A stretch of 64,000 bases of DNA. It comes from Roseiflexus castenholzii DSM 13941 (GTDB taxonomy: Bacteria; Chloroflexota; Chloroflexia; Chloroflexales; Roseiflexaceae). The stretch lies in NCBI RefSeq assembly GCF_000017805.1, contig NC_009767.1, positions 1,550,001-1,614,000 on the forward strand, given 5' to 3'. The position numbers and the translations under genes were made by a program. A model generated the notes under the pieces. It worked only from the letters and a program-made list of their open reading frames with translations. It was not told the DNA's origin and did no database searches. Below are positions 29,973 to 37,895 of this stretch, in pieces. How positions within the stretch are numbered: position 1 is the first letter of the stretch; every line of letters starts with the position of its first letter.

Positions 29973-31395
29973 AGACGTCGAGCACCTGAATGCCGCCTTC
30001 GCGGTGCCCATTGCCGGTGCCTTTGGTGCCGCCGAAGGGGAGATGGATTTCCGCGCCAATCGTTGGCGCATTCACGTACACGATGCCGGTGTACAGGTCG
30101 CGCATAGCGCGAAATGCGGCATTCACGTCGCGGGTGTAGATCGCAGACGACAATCCATACGGCACGTCGTTGGCGACATCAATCGCCTCTTCCAGGCTAT
30201 CGACTGTGATGATCGACAGCACCGGACCGAAAATCTCTTCCTGGGCAATACGCATGTGACGCTGCACATCGGCAAAGATCGTCGGCTGATGGAAGAACCC
30301 ATAGGCGTAATCGCCATCTCGCAGCGTCCGCCCGCCGACAACCAGCCGCGCCCCTTCGCTCGCACCAATTTCGACGTAGCGCTGCACCGTTTCGAGCTGG
30401 CTCTGGTTGATCGATGGTCCCATCTCGACGGTTTCATCAAGCCCGTTGCCGATCTTCAGTCGCTCAGCGCGATCCGCCAGGCGCTCGGTCAGTTCGCCCA
30501 CAATGGCGCGGTGGGCGATCAGCCGCGAGGTGGCGGTGCAGCGCTGACCGGTCGTGCCGAAGGCGCCCCAGATCGCGCCATCGACGACCAGGTCGAGGTT
30601 GGCGTCGTCCATCACAATCATCGGGTTTTTGCCGCCCATCTCCAGCGAGACGTGTTTCATCCCCTCGGCCCCGACGCGCGCGACTTTGCTGCCGATCTCG
30701 GTCGAACCGGTAAAGGAAATGACTTGTACATCGGGATGGCGAATCAGCGGCTCGCCAACGCGACTTCCGCTGCCGGTGACGATGTTGATCACGCCGTCGG
30801 GAATGCCGGCGTCGAGCAGGCATTGGACCAGGTTGTACACCGACAGCGGCGTGTCGGAGGCGGGTTTGATGACCACCGTGTTGCCAACGATCAGTGCTGG
30901 CAGGATCTTCCAGGACGGAATCGCCATCGGGAAGTTCCATGGCGTGATCAGCCCGCAGACGCCGACCGGCTGGCGTACCGACATCTGGAACTTGTTTGGC
31001 ATTTCGGAGGGGGTTGTCTGGCCATAGAGGCGCCGCCCTTCACCCGCCATAAAGAAGCACATGTCGATGGCTTCCTGCACATCACCGCGTGTTTCCTTGA
31101 GCACCTTGCCCATCTCGCGAGTCATGTCACGGGCGTACTGCTCTTTGCGCTCAACGAGCAGCTGCGCGGCTTTGAACAGGATTTCGCCACGCTTCGGCGC
31201 GGGAACCAGCCGCCAGTAACGGTATGCCCGCTTCGCCGCCTCGACCGCCGCCTGTACGTCGCGCTCATCACTGTCCTGGAAAATGCCGATAATCTCGCGC
31301 GTGTCCGCCGGGTTGCGGTTCTCGAACGTTCGTCCGCTTGCGGAGTCGACAAACTTGCCGCCGATCAGGTTCTGGTATACTGGAGGAGTTGACAT
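29902..31395 (-). CDS. NAD(P)-dependent aldehyde dehydrogenase
   Basis: A 497-residue ALDH-superfamily enzyme oxidising an aldehyde to an acid. It has TPWNFPMAIPSWK, the cofactor loop ISFTGSTEIGSKV, the general-base Glu in SLEMGGKNP (about residue 264) and the nucleophilic Cys in FGTTGQRCTATSR (about 298). The C-terminus has EIHLPFGGTKGTGNGHREGG, as in semialdehyde and GAPN-like subgroups. Substrate is not decided. The 3' end overlaps the PIN toxin tail by 71 bp on opposite strands. Confidence 0.9.
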   Translation of the reverse strand: MSTPPVYQNLIGGKFVDSASGRTFENRNPADTREIIGIFQDSDERDVQAAVEAAKRAYRYWRLVPAPKRGEILFKAAQLLVERKEQYARDMTREMGKVLKETRGDVQEAIDMCFFMAGEGRRLYGQTTPSEMPNKFQMSVRQPVGVCGLITPWNFPMAIPSWKILPALIVGNTVVIKPASDTPLSVYNLVQCLLDAGIPDGVINIVTGSGSRVGEPLIRHPDVQVISFTGSTEIGSKVARVGAEGMKHVSLEMGGKNPMIVMDDANLDLVVDGAIWGAFGTTGQRCTATSRLIAHRAIVGELTERLADRAERLKIGNGLDETVEMGPSINQSQLETVQRYVEIGASEGARLVVGGRTLRDGDYAYGFFHQPTIFADVQRHMRIAQEEIFGPVLSIITVDSLEEAIDVANDVPYGLSSAIYTRDVNAAFRAMRDLYTGIVYVNAPTIGAEIHLPFGGTKGTGNGHREGGIQVLDVFSEWKSIYVDFSGTLQRAQIDNY

Positions 31396-31480
31396 ATGCG
31401 TTCTCCTTCGAACTGCGAGCGCGGCGATGATGCGGAGCGACCGCGCTCGGTTGCCCTGCGGATGCTGCTGAACCGGTGCG

Positions 31481-31489
31481 ATTATAGCA
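31481..31489 (-). promoter_or_regulatory. Extended -10 promoter for the aldehyde dehydrogenase
   Basis: TG-C-TATAAT, a perfect -10 with the TG extension, about 86 bp upstream of the start. No -35 match was needed or found. Confidence 0.6.
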
Positions 31490-31661
31490 CGGGTTGCCCG
31501 CCTGCGCAGGCCAGACCGGGTTCGAACGGGTTGTCAAGACTATCAACCCGCAGCATCGGGCAGGCGGTGCTGACGCGCCGCGTAATGACCGCAGTGCAGG
31601 GTGCAGCGAGACGCGCCGCTATGTGCTCCGCTGTTGTATGAGGTGAAGGAGGTGATTCCCA

Positions 31662-32540
31662 ATGCGCAAAGATTTGCACGACATCAACCGACGCGCCTGG
31701 AATGAGGCGACGAAGGCGCACAATAGCCACAAAGCCGATCAGGCGCGATTTCTGCGCGACGGCGGTAGCACACTGTTCCCTGAAGAGTTGGAATTGTTGG
31801 GGGACGTGCGTGGGAAGCGTCTCTTGCATCTCCAGTGCAATGCAGGGCAGGATACGCTGAGCCTGGCGCAGATCGGCGCGCATGTCACCGGGGTTGACAT
31901 CAGCGACGAAGCGATCGATTTTGCCCGTCGTCTGTCGCGCGAGTCCGGCATTCCGGCGACGTTCTACCGCGCCGATGTGTACGACTGGCTCGACGAAGCC
32001 GCCCAACGCGGCGAGTCGTTCGATATCGTTTTCAGTTCGTATGGTTTTCTGGTCTGGCTTTCGGACCTGCGCGCATGGGCGCGTGGGATCGCAGCGGTGC
32101 TCGCGCCTGCCGGACGCTTCGTGATGATCGAGTTTCACCCATTTCTGGCGATACTCGACGATCAGGGACACGCCGTTGCTCACAGTTACGGCGGCGGTCG
32201 GCTCTGGTCGCTCGATGAGGGAATCGGCGACTATGTGGCGTGGGCAGGTGCGGCGCTGACGCCATCCGGGTATCTGGAAGGGGTGCAGAACTTTCGCAAC
32301 CCGCACCCATCGTATGAGTTCCTGTGGGGGGTGGGAGACCTGGTATCGGCGTTGCTGGACGCCGGTTTGCGCCTGGAGACGTTGCGCGAGTACCCGTATG
32401 CCAACGGCTTCCCCGCATTCGAGGGGACGGTGGCGCTGCCCGGCGGTCGTTTTGCGCCGCCGCCGGATCGCCCGGTCATCCCAATGATGCTGGGAGTGAC
32501 CGCACGCAAGGATGGCGCTGACGACAACGAAAGGCGCTGA
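31662..32540 (+). CDS. SAM-dependent class I methyltransferase
   Basis: A 292-residue Rossmann-fold methyltransferase. Motif I is LLHLQCNAGQDTLSLAQIGA (about residues 54-73), an LxCxxGxxT variant, with VTGVDIS as motif II, FYRADVYDW as motif III and FDIVFSSYG as motif IV. The C-terminal part has no distinct substrate domain. It resembles small-molecule methyltransferases of the UbiE/Tam type; the substrate is unknown. GAGGTGAAGGAGG precedes the ATG. It converges with argD after 55 bp. Confidence 0.85.
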   Translation: MRKDLHDINRRAWNEATKAHNSHKADQARFLRDGGSTLFPEELELLGDVRGKRLLHLQCNAGQDTLSLAQIGAHVTGVDISDEAIDFARRLSRESGIPATFYRADVYDWLDEAAQRGESFDIVFSSYGFLVWLSDLRAWARGIAAVLAPAGRFVMIEFHPFLAILDDQGHAVAHSYGGGRLWSLDEGIGDYVAWAGAALTPSGYLEGVQNFRNPHPSYEFLWGVGDLVSALLDAGLRLETLREYPYANGFPAFEGTVALPGGRFAPPPDRPVIPMMLGVTARKDGADDNERR

Positions 32541-32595
32541 TCGCTCTATCAGCGCGGATGTGACCATCCGAATCGCCAGGTTTACGGATCGGCGT

Positions 32596-33795
32596 TCAGC
32601 GCACTGCATCAAGCGCGCGTGTCAGTTTTTCGACCGCTTCGTCCACCTGCGCACGGGTGAGGATCAGAGGCGGCACAAGGCGCAACACATCGTCGCCGGC
32701 TGTGGCGATCAGCAGTCCTTCACCGTGCGCCGCCTCGCGCACCGCACCGGCGGGACCGCCGATAACGACGCCACGCATTAGACCGCGCCCGCGCACTTCC
32801 AGCACAATGCCGGGATGGGCAGCCTTCAGGTCGTTCAGCGCCTCGCCAAGGTAGTCGCCGACTTCGCGCACGTGCGCGAGGAAGGTTGGATTGGCAATTT
32901 TGTGGAACACGGTGCGCGCAACCGTTGTGACGAACGGACCGCCGCCGAACGTCGTGCCGTGATCGCCGACGTGGATCGTCTGCGCAACCTTCTGGCGCAT
33001 AAGGATTGCACCAATCGGCAGACCGCCCCCGAGTGGTTTGGCAATCGTCATGATGTCAGGTGTAATGCCGTATGGTTCGTGCGCCCACAGGGCGCCGGTG
33101 CGTCCGATGCCGCACTGGATTTCGTCGAAGATCAGGAGCGCATCGACCGCATTGCACCGTTCGCGTAGTGTATGCAGAAACTCCGGCGTCGCCACGCTGA
33201 GACCGCCTTCGCCCTGCACCGGCTCGATGATGACACCGCACACATCGTCGGTAATAGCAGCGGCGGCAGCGGCGCTATCGTTGAAGGGAACGAAGCGCGC
33301 TCCTGGCATCACCGGTTCGAATGGTTGGCGATACTTCTCGCGTGCTGTGACCGCCACTGCACCCATCGTGCGCCCGTGGAATGAACCGGTGAATGCGACG
33401 ATGGTTGTTTTGCTCTCGCCGTGGATGTCGCGCGCATAGCGGCGGCTGAATTTGAGCGCGCCTTCGACGGCTTCCGCGCCACTGTTGCAGAAGAACGCCC
33501 GATCCGCCCAAGGCGTATGCTCGACCAGGGTCTGCGCCAATTCGACGGCAGGACGTGAATGGTACAGGTTTGACAGGTGAATGATGCCGTCGGCATGCTC
33601 CCTGATGACGCGCGCCACATCGGGATCGCCATAGCCGAGCGCATTGACGGCGATGCCTGCCACACAATCGAGATACCGGCGACCCTCGCTATCGTAGAGG
33701 TAGCACCCTGCACCCCGTTCGATCACGAAGCCTGGTCGGGCATAGGTTTGCAGCAGATAACGCTGTTCGGCGGCGATGATGTCAGCGGTAGTCAT
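32596..33795 (-). CDS. argD: Acetylornithine aminotransferase family enzyme
   Basis: A 399-residue class III PLP aminotransferase. It contains AFFCNSGAEAVEGALKFSRR, FTGSFHGRTMGAVAVTAREKY, the DEIQCGIGRTG metal-like loop, and the PLP lysine in MTIAKPLGGGLPIGAI (about residue 247). These fit ArgD (N-acetylornithine transaminase, arginine synthesis). A related LysW-type or GABA transaminase is less likely from the motif set. The start at MTTADIIAAEQ is the first ATG; no other arginine gene is adjacent. Confidence 0.88.
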   Translation of the reverse strand: MTTADIIAAEQRYLLQTYARPGFVIERGAGCYLYDSEGRRYLDCVAGIAVNALGYGDPDVARVIREHADGIIHLSNLYHSRPAVELAQTLVEHTPWADRAFFCNSGAEAVEGALKFSRRYARDIHGESKTTIVAFTGSFHGRTMGAVAVTAREKYRQPFEPVMPGARFVPFNDSAAAAAAITDDVCGVIIEPVQGEGGLSVATPEFLHTLRERCNAVDALLIFDEIQCGIGRTGALWAHEPYGITPDIMTIAKPLGGGLPIGAILMRQKVAQTIHVGDHGTTFGGGPFVTTVARTVFHKIANPTFLAHVREVGDYLGEALNDLKAAHPGIVLEVRGRGLMRGVVIGGPAGAVREAAHGEGLLIATAGDDVLRLVPPLILTRAQVDEAVEKLTRALDAVR

Positions 33796-33811
33796 AATCG
33801 TTCCTTGTGTA

Positions 33812-33852
33812 AGAGTCGAGAGCCGAGAACCGAGAACTGAGAACCAGGACCT
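33812..33852. repeat. Degenerate heptamer repeat (GGTTCTC)
   Basis: Five units of a GGTTCTC-like heptamer read on the minus strand (GGTTCTC, AGTTCTC, GGTTCTC, GGCTCTC, GACTCTT), upstream of argD. Related tracts are at 41692-41735 and 55519-55533. Confidence 0.7.
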
Positions 33853-33959
33853 GGGGGTCAGGGGGTAGGTCGCCGGATTTAATCTGTGCTGATTCTCCGG
33901 CCACCTTCAACCTTACCGCTCTGCCTCTTTCCTGCCTGTAATGGACAACCGGCGCGTGT

Positions 33960-34335
33960 GGGCGCGCATCGTGGGCGCGTCGCAGCGCCCCGACCGACGA
34001 CGGGTGGACGTGAGCGCGCCGCAGCGCCCCGACCGACGGGTGGGCGTGGACGTGGGCGCGCCGCAGCGCCCCGACCGACGGGTGGGCGTGGACGTGAGCG
34101 CGCCGCAGCGCCCCGACCGACGACGGGTGGACGTGAGCGCGCCCCGACCGACGGGTGGGCGTGGACGTGGGCGCGCCGCAGCGCCTCGACCGACGACGGG
34201 TGGACGTGAGCGCGCCCCGACCGACGGGTGGGCGTGGACGTGGGCGCGCCGCAGCGCCTCGACCGACGACGGGTGGACGTGAGCGCGCCCCGACCGACGG
34301 GTGGGCGTGGACGTGGGCGCGCCGCAGGCGCGCCC
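33960..34335. repeat. GC-rich minisatellite
   Basis: Tandem and interleaved copies of two related motifs, CGACCGACGGGTGGGCGTGGA and CGACCGACGACGGGTGGACG, joined by GCGCGCCGCAGCGCC. The last three higher-order units of about 72 bp are almost identical. It ends at the stop codon of the 5'-nucleotidase. The repeat stays open in several frames on both strands, but no protein is supported. Confidence 0.85.
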
Positions 34336-36153
34336 CTACTGGTTGACGGTGACGGGTTCGTGTTCATCGGCGGTTGCCATGCGCGCAGCGCGCTCACGCA
34401 GCCGTAGACCGCCGCCAATCGCTCCGGCTGCCGCCAGAGCCAGCAACCACGCGGGCAACGACTCGCCGCCGGTGCGCGGCAACGCCACCGGCATTTCGGC
34501 TGGCGCCGGGGCTGACGCGGCTGCGCCTGGCAGCGTGCCATTCTGCACGATGCGCCCTTCGACCTGCGGACTGACGGGCGAACGCGCCTGGAGGTATTCC
34601 ACCAGCACATCGGCATCGAGAAAGCCGGTGTCCACCCTGTTCGTTCCCTGCTGCAACACACTGTAGCCGTCTCCGCCGCCAGCGATAAAGTTGTTGACGA
34701 CCACGCGGTATGTCGCGTTCGGATTGATAGCCACAAACCCGCCTCTTCCATCAGAGACCTGAATGCCGGTAATGCGGCTCCCGGCTGGCGCCGAAGCGTT
34801 CCAACTATAACGCATACCGCTGACCTGCGGAAAGCGCCCGGCGGACTGTTCCACCTGACTGACGCCATTCTCCAGCGCTGCCTTGACCTGATCGCCGGTA
34901 AGGGTCAGCAGCACAAGGGTGTTGCCGAATGGCATGACTTCGAGCACCTGACCAAGGGTGATGCGTCCTTCAGGTATGCTGGTGCGGATACCACCGCCGT
35001 TCATAATGGCCAACTGCGCGCCGGCCGGCGCCGTCTTCGCCAGCATCGAATCGGCGATCAGGTTCCCCAGGTTGGTTTCCTTCGAGCGGACATCGGCGCG
35101 AGCGCCATTGAGCGCCACGCGCGCTTCGCCAACTGGTGTCGCGCGCAGTTGATCCAGAGGACCTTTGAAGGTTCTGATCCGGTTCTCGAAACCGCCATCA
35201 GGATTGATCGCGGGCAACACTTCGGTGGGGCGCCCTGCAACCACGCGCGTAATGTCGCCGTTGGCGTCGAAGCCAATCGTCAGGTCGCCAAGCCAGCGCC
35301 CCCACTCCCAATCGTGCGCCACGATCACCGGCTTGCGCGAGGGTGAGGCAATGACTTCGGGGTAGGGTCGATCAGGTGATTGCGGATTGACCATCGGACC
35401 CATCGGCGTGTGGCTGTGCCCGCCAATGATGACCGACAAACCATCGACACGCCGCGCCAGTTCACGGTCTGCCTGAATGCCGACGTGGGTCAGCGCAATG
35501 ATCTTGTTGACTCCATCGCGGCGCAGCGACTCAACCCCCAGGCGCACTGCATCGATATAGTTGGTGAACCTGACGCCAGGACCGGAATTGCTGAGCACCG
35601 GCGTGTCTTCGGTGGTCACGCCAATGATACCGATGGGTTGACCACCGACCCAGACGACGACCCACGGCTTAATGAGACCAAAGAGCGGCGACGAGCGATC
35701 GACCTGAATATTGGCGCTGAGCAGCGGGAAAGTTGCGCCGCGCGCAAAATCCGCCAGCGGCGCCTGCCCGATGTCGAACTCGTGGTTGCCAATCGCCATG
35801 GCATCGTACTTGAGTGCATTGTAGAACTCAAGGTCTGCCAGCCCGCGGTACTGGTTGAAGTAGAGCGTGCCCTGAAACACATCGCCAGCGTCGAGTAGCA
35901 ACTGATTGCCGCCTTCGTTTCGAATGGCATCGATCAGCGTCTTACGCCGCGAAACGCCGCCATGGACGGGGTTGGCGCCACTGAACACCGGCTCGATGCG
36001 TGCGTGATGATCGTTCGTGTGGACAATGCGCAGCGTGTAGACCTCTGGACCGGCGCCGTGCACCGTCAGCGCCGTCGCCAGGTAGGCGATTGTTCCCGAT
36101 CCAACCGCCATCGTCTTCACAAACGTGCGCCGCGAGATCGTGGGCATGGACAT
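34336..36153 (-). CDS. Tat-exported 5'-nucleotidase/2',3'-cyclic phosphodiesterase with LPXTG-like anchor
   Basis: A 605-residue UshA/CpdB-family enzyme. The N-terminus SRRTFVKTMAVGSG is a twin-arginine signal. The metallophosphatase domain has IVHTNDHHARIEP, DAGDVFQGT, IGNHEFDIGQ and IIGGHSHTPMG (about residues 43-250). The 5'-nucleotidase C-terminal domain has ITGIQVSDGRGG and NNFIAGGGDGYSV. The tail has LPRTGG, a hydrophobic stretch (PAWLLALAAAGAIGGG) and basic residues, the layout of a sortase signal. It would release phosphate and nucleosides outside the cell. A second ATG at 36147 is equally placed for its ribosome site. The 3' end abuts the minisatellite. Confidence 0.9.
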   Translation of the reverse strand: MSMPTISRRTFVKTMAVGSGTIAYLATALTVHGAGPEVYTLRIVHTNDHHARIEPVFSGANPVHGGVSRRKTLIDAIRNEGGNQLLLDAGDVFQGTLYFNQYRGLADLEFYNALKYDAMAIGNHEFDIGQAPLADFARGATFPLLSANIQVDRSSPLFGLIKPWVVVWVGGQPIGIIGVTTEDTPVLSNSGPGVRFTNYIDAVRLGVESLRRDGVNKIIALTHVGIQADRELARRVDGLSVIIGGHSHTPMGPMVNPQSPDRPYPEVIASPSRKPVIVAHDWEWGRWLGDLTIGFDANGDITRVVAGRPTEVLPAINPDGGFENRIRTFKGPLDQLRATPVGEARVALNGARADVRSKETNLGNLIADSMLAKTAPAGAQLAIMNGGGIRTSIPEGRITLGQVLEVMPFGNTLVLLTLTGDQVKAALENGVSQVEQSAGRFPQVSGMRYSWNASAPAGSRITGIQVSDGRGGFVAINPNATYRVVVNNFIAGGGDGYSVLQQGTNRVDTGFLDADVLVEYLQARSPVSPQVEGRIVQNGTLPGAAASAPAPAEMPVALPRTGGESLPAWLLALAAAGAIGGGLRLRERAARMATADEHEPVTVNQ

Positions 36154-36212
36154 ATCCTTTCTCCTCTTTCCTTCTCACATCGGCTGCTGATAGCAGAAAA
36201 CGGAGCGAGCGT

Positions 36213-36221
36213 ACTATACCA
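36213..36221 (-). promoter_or_regulatory. Extended -10 promoter of the 5'-nucleotidase
   Basis: TG-G-TATAGT lies about 60 bp upstream of the start on the minus strand. Confidence 0.5.
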
Positions 36222-36251
36222 TATTCTGAAAGAGTGACGTGCAGAGGAATC

Positions 36252-36279
36252 AAAAAGGCTCACGACTGTGAGCCTTTTT
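36252..36279 (-). terminator. Bidirectional intrinsic terminator after the tRNA pair
   Basis: A perfect 12-bp inverted repeat AAAAAGGCTCAC/GTGAGCCTTTTT with a GACT loop. It lies 12 bp past the tRNA-Asp CCA and would terminate on either strand. Confidence 0.92.
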
Positions 36280-36290
36280 GCCGCCGTGAT

Positions 36291-36366
36291 TGGCGGGCCC
36301 GACGGGATTCGAACCCGCGCTCTGAGCCTTGACAGGGCTCCATGTTAACCGCTACACCACGGGCCC
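36291..36366 (-). tRNA. tRNA-Asp(GUC)
   Basis: Acceptor stem GGGCCCG/CGGGCCC, encoded CCA, anticodon stem GAGCC/GGCTC around loop CTGTCAA (anticodon GUC), T loop GGTTCGAATCC. Confidence 0.96.
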
Positions 36367-36376
36367 GTATGATTTG

Positions 36377-36453
36377 TGGTGACCCCAGCGGGATTCGAAC
36401 CCGCGATCTCCACCTTGAGAGGGTGGCGTCCTAGGCCGCTAGACGATGGGGCC
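36377..36453 (-). tRNA. tRNA-Glu(CUC)
   Basis: Acceptor GGCCCCA/TGGGGTC with one G-U pair, encoded CCA, anticodon stem CCACC/GGTGG around CTCTCAA (anticodon CUC). It lies 10 bp upstream of tRNA-Asp, probably one transcript. Confidence 0.96.
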
Positions 36454-36528
36454 TGATCTTTCCGTCGGCCCGAACTCCTCGCGGCCCCGACTGACGATAT
36501 TATACCAGCACTTGCCGAACCTTGCAAG

Positions 36529-36557
36529 TTGACATGGGCGTGGGGTGGGCATATACT
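36529..36557 (+). promoter_or_regulatory. Consensus promoter of the HAS-barrel-like gene
   Basis: TTGACA (36529-36534), exactly 17 bp, TATACT (36552-36557). The predicted start is near 36564, giving a leader of about 38 nt. Confidence 0.85.
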
Positions 36558-36573
36558 GCCTGGCAGCGTGAAA

Positions 36574-36592
36574 CCTCCTGTACCCGAGGAGG
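36574..36592 (+). promoter_or_regulatory. Hairpin masking the Shine-Dalgarno sequence
   Basis: CCTCCT (36574-36579) is perfectly complementary to AGGAGG (36587-36592), with a 7-nt loop. AGGAGG is the ribosome site, 9 bp before the ATG. The leader could switch translation off by folding. Confidence 0.6.
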
Positions 36593-36601
36593 AGCGGAAA
36601 A

Positions 36602-37204
36602 ATGCCGGTGCGTATTGCAGAAGTGATTGAGGCGACCAGCACAAAATTCACGGCAGGCGCTTACGAGTTGCTGAAGGCGCCACCGTTCGGTGCGCTGGTG
36701 CGCGCACAGGCACGTGATGACTCAATGGCAATCTACGGTCTGGTCTACGACATTCGCACCGGCAGCCGCGATTTTGGCGCGCGCGCGGTCGTGCGCGGGA
36801 GGACGTATGCCGGGCGCGCGGTGTACGACGCTGAGATTTACCGCGAGCATCCCGACCTTGCGGAAGTGTTACAGACCGAGTTTTCTGCGGTGATTGTCGG
36901 TTTTGTGGAGCATGGTGAAATCCGTCAGTTTTTGCCGCCGCAACCGCCGCCGGTGCATTATAGCGTCTACGAGTGTGATGCCGATGAGGTGACGCGCTTC
37001 AATCAGGCGGTTGATTATTTCCGCACCGTGCTGTTTACGCCACAGATACCCGGCGATGAGGCGCTAGCAGCGGCTCTTCGTATTGCAGCCCGCGTCTCTG
37101 GCGATGCACACGCCTTTCTGGTGCGCGCCGGGCGCGAAATCGCTTCGCTCCTCAGCGATGACTACGACCGTCTGACGGCGATCCTGCGCCGACTCCGCTC
37201 CTGA
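36602..37204 (+). CDS. HAS-barrel-like protein of unknown function
   Basis: A 200-residue protein. The first half (IAEVIEATSTKFTAGAYEL, PPFGALVRAQ, IYGLVYDIRTGSRD) resembles the HAS-barrel beta domain that forms the N-terminus of HerA-type ATPases. Residues 105-200 are helical. No ATPase domain follows, so it is a stand-alone barrel, possibly an adaptor or regulator. The assignment is by eye and of moderate strength. It is monocistronic, with a strong promoter and an occluded ribosome site. Confidence 0.6.
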   Translation: MPVRIAEVIEATSTKFTAGAYELLKAPPFGALVRAQARDDSMAIYGLVYDIRTGSRDFGARAVVRGRTYAGRAVYDAEIYREHPDLAEVLQTEFSAVIVGFVEHGEIRQFLPPQPPPVHYSVYECDADEVTRFNQAVDYFRTVLFTPQIPGDEALAAALRIAARVSGDAHAFLVRAGREIASLLSDDYDRLTAILRRLRS

Positions 37205-37280
37205 TGGCGCAGGATCGCCTGCGGAACAAAGATTTGGACGGATTCAGACCGATTCGCACCGATCAGAGCACATCCCGTCG

Positions 37281-37895
37281 TTACAGGGTGATGATCCCCT
37301 GGCGCGCACCGCGATTGACCGCCTCGGTGCGACTTGAAACGCCGAGTTTGGCAAAGAGCGATGACAGGTGAAACTTGACGGTATGTTCGCTAATGTGCAA
37401 CTTCTGGGCGATCTGTTTGTTCGATAACCCCTGGCTCACCAGTTCGAGCACATCGCGTTCGCGCGCTGTCAGCGGTTCGCCGGTCGGCTCTTCGACGGGC
37501 GACTGACGCGCCTGAAGCAGACGCGCCGCCAGGTTCGGCGCGAGGACGATCAGCCCCTGCGCGACGGCATGGAGCGCCGCTGCCAGTTCCGCCGCGCCGA
37601 CATCGTGCGTCAGGATGCCCCATGCAGTCAACGGCAGGCCGCGCAGGACGTCCGCCTGCCGCGGGTCGTCGCTCAGGAGCAGCGCTGCATAGCGCGGCTC
37701 CTCTGCCAGCACCTGATCGGCGTCGGCCAGCACGCTTTCGTCCGCCGCCAGGATGACGTCGATGTCGGCGGCAATGCCTGACAGATCAACGAGCGATCCG
37801 ATGGCGTCGATGATCTCGACGTTTGCTGCGGTGAGCAGTGCGCGCAACCCGGCACGCAGCGCCGGCGTGGGAGCGACGATCAGGACGCGAATCAT
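37281..37895 (-). CDS. LuxR-family regulator with atypical receiver domain
   Basis: A 204-residue regulator. The N-terminal part (about 1-120) has the receiver pattern IRVLIVAPTPALRAGLRALL, but at the usual phospho-acceptor position it reads DIDVILAADESV, and the canonical acidic pocket is not evident, so phosphorylation is doubtful. The C-terminal LuxR helix-turn-helix has LTARERDVLELVSQGLSNKQ and HISEHTVKFHLSSLFAKLGV (about 140-195). The ATG overlaps the upstream protease stop (ATGA). Last gene of a three-gene operon with two HtrA-like proteases. No histidine kinase is nearby. Confidence 0.85.
   Translation of the reverse strand: MIRVLIVAPTPALRAGLRALLTAANVEIIDAIGSLVDLSGIAADIDVILAADESVLADADQVLAEEPRYAALLLSDDPRQADVLRGLPLTAWGILTHDVGAAELAAALHAVAQGLIVLAPNLAARLLQARQSPVEEPTGEPLTARERDVLELVSQGLSNKQIAQKLHISEHTVKFHLSSLFAKLGVSSRTEAVNRGARQGIITL

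Noticed and set aside
33879..34868. A 329-residue Arg/Pro-rich frame overlapping the 5'-nucleotidase gene
   Set aside because: It is the minisatellite read through plus an antisense-phase shadow of the nucleotidase gene.
36320..36340. A TTGACA-like hexamer as a promoter -35 box
   Set aside because: It lies within the anticodon arm of tRNA-Asp.
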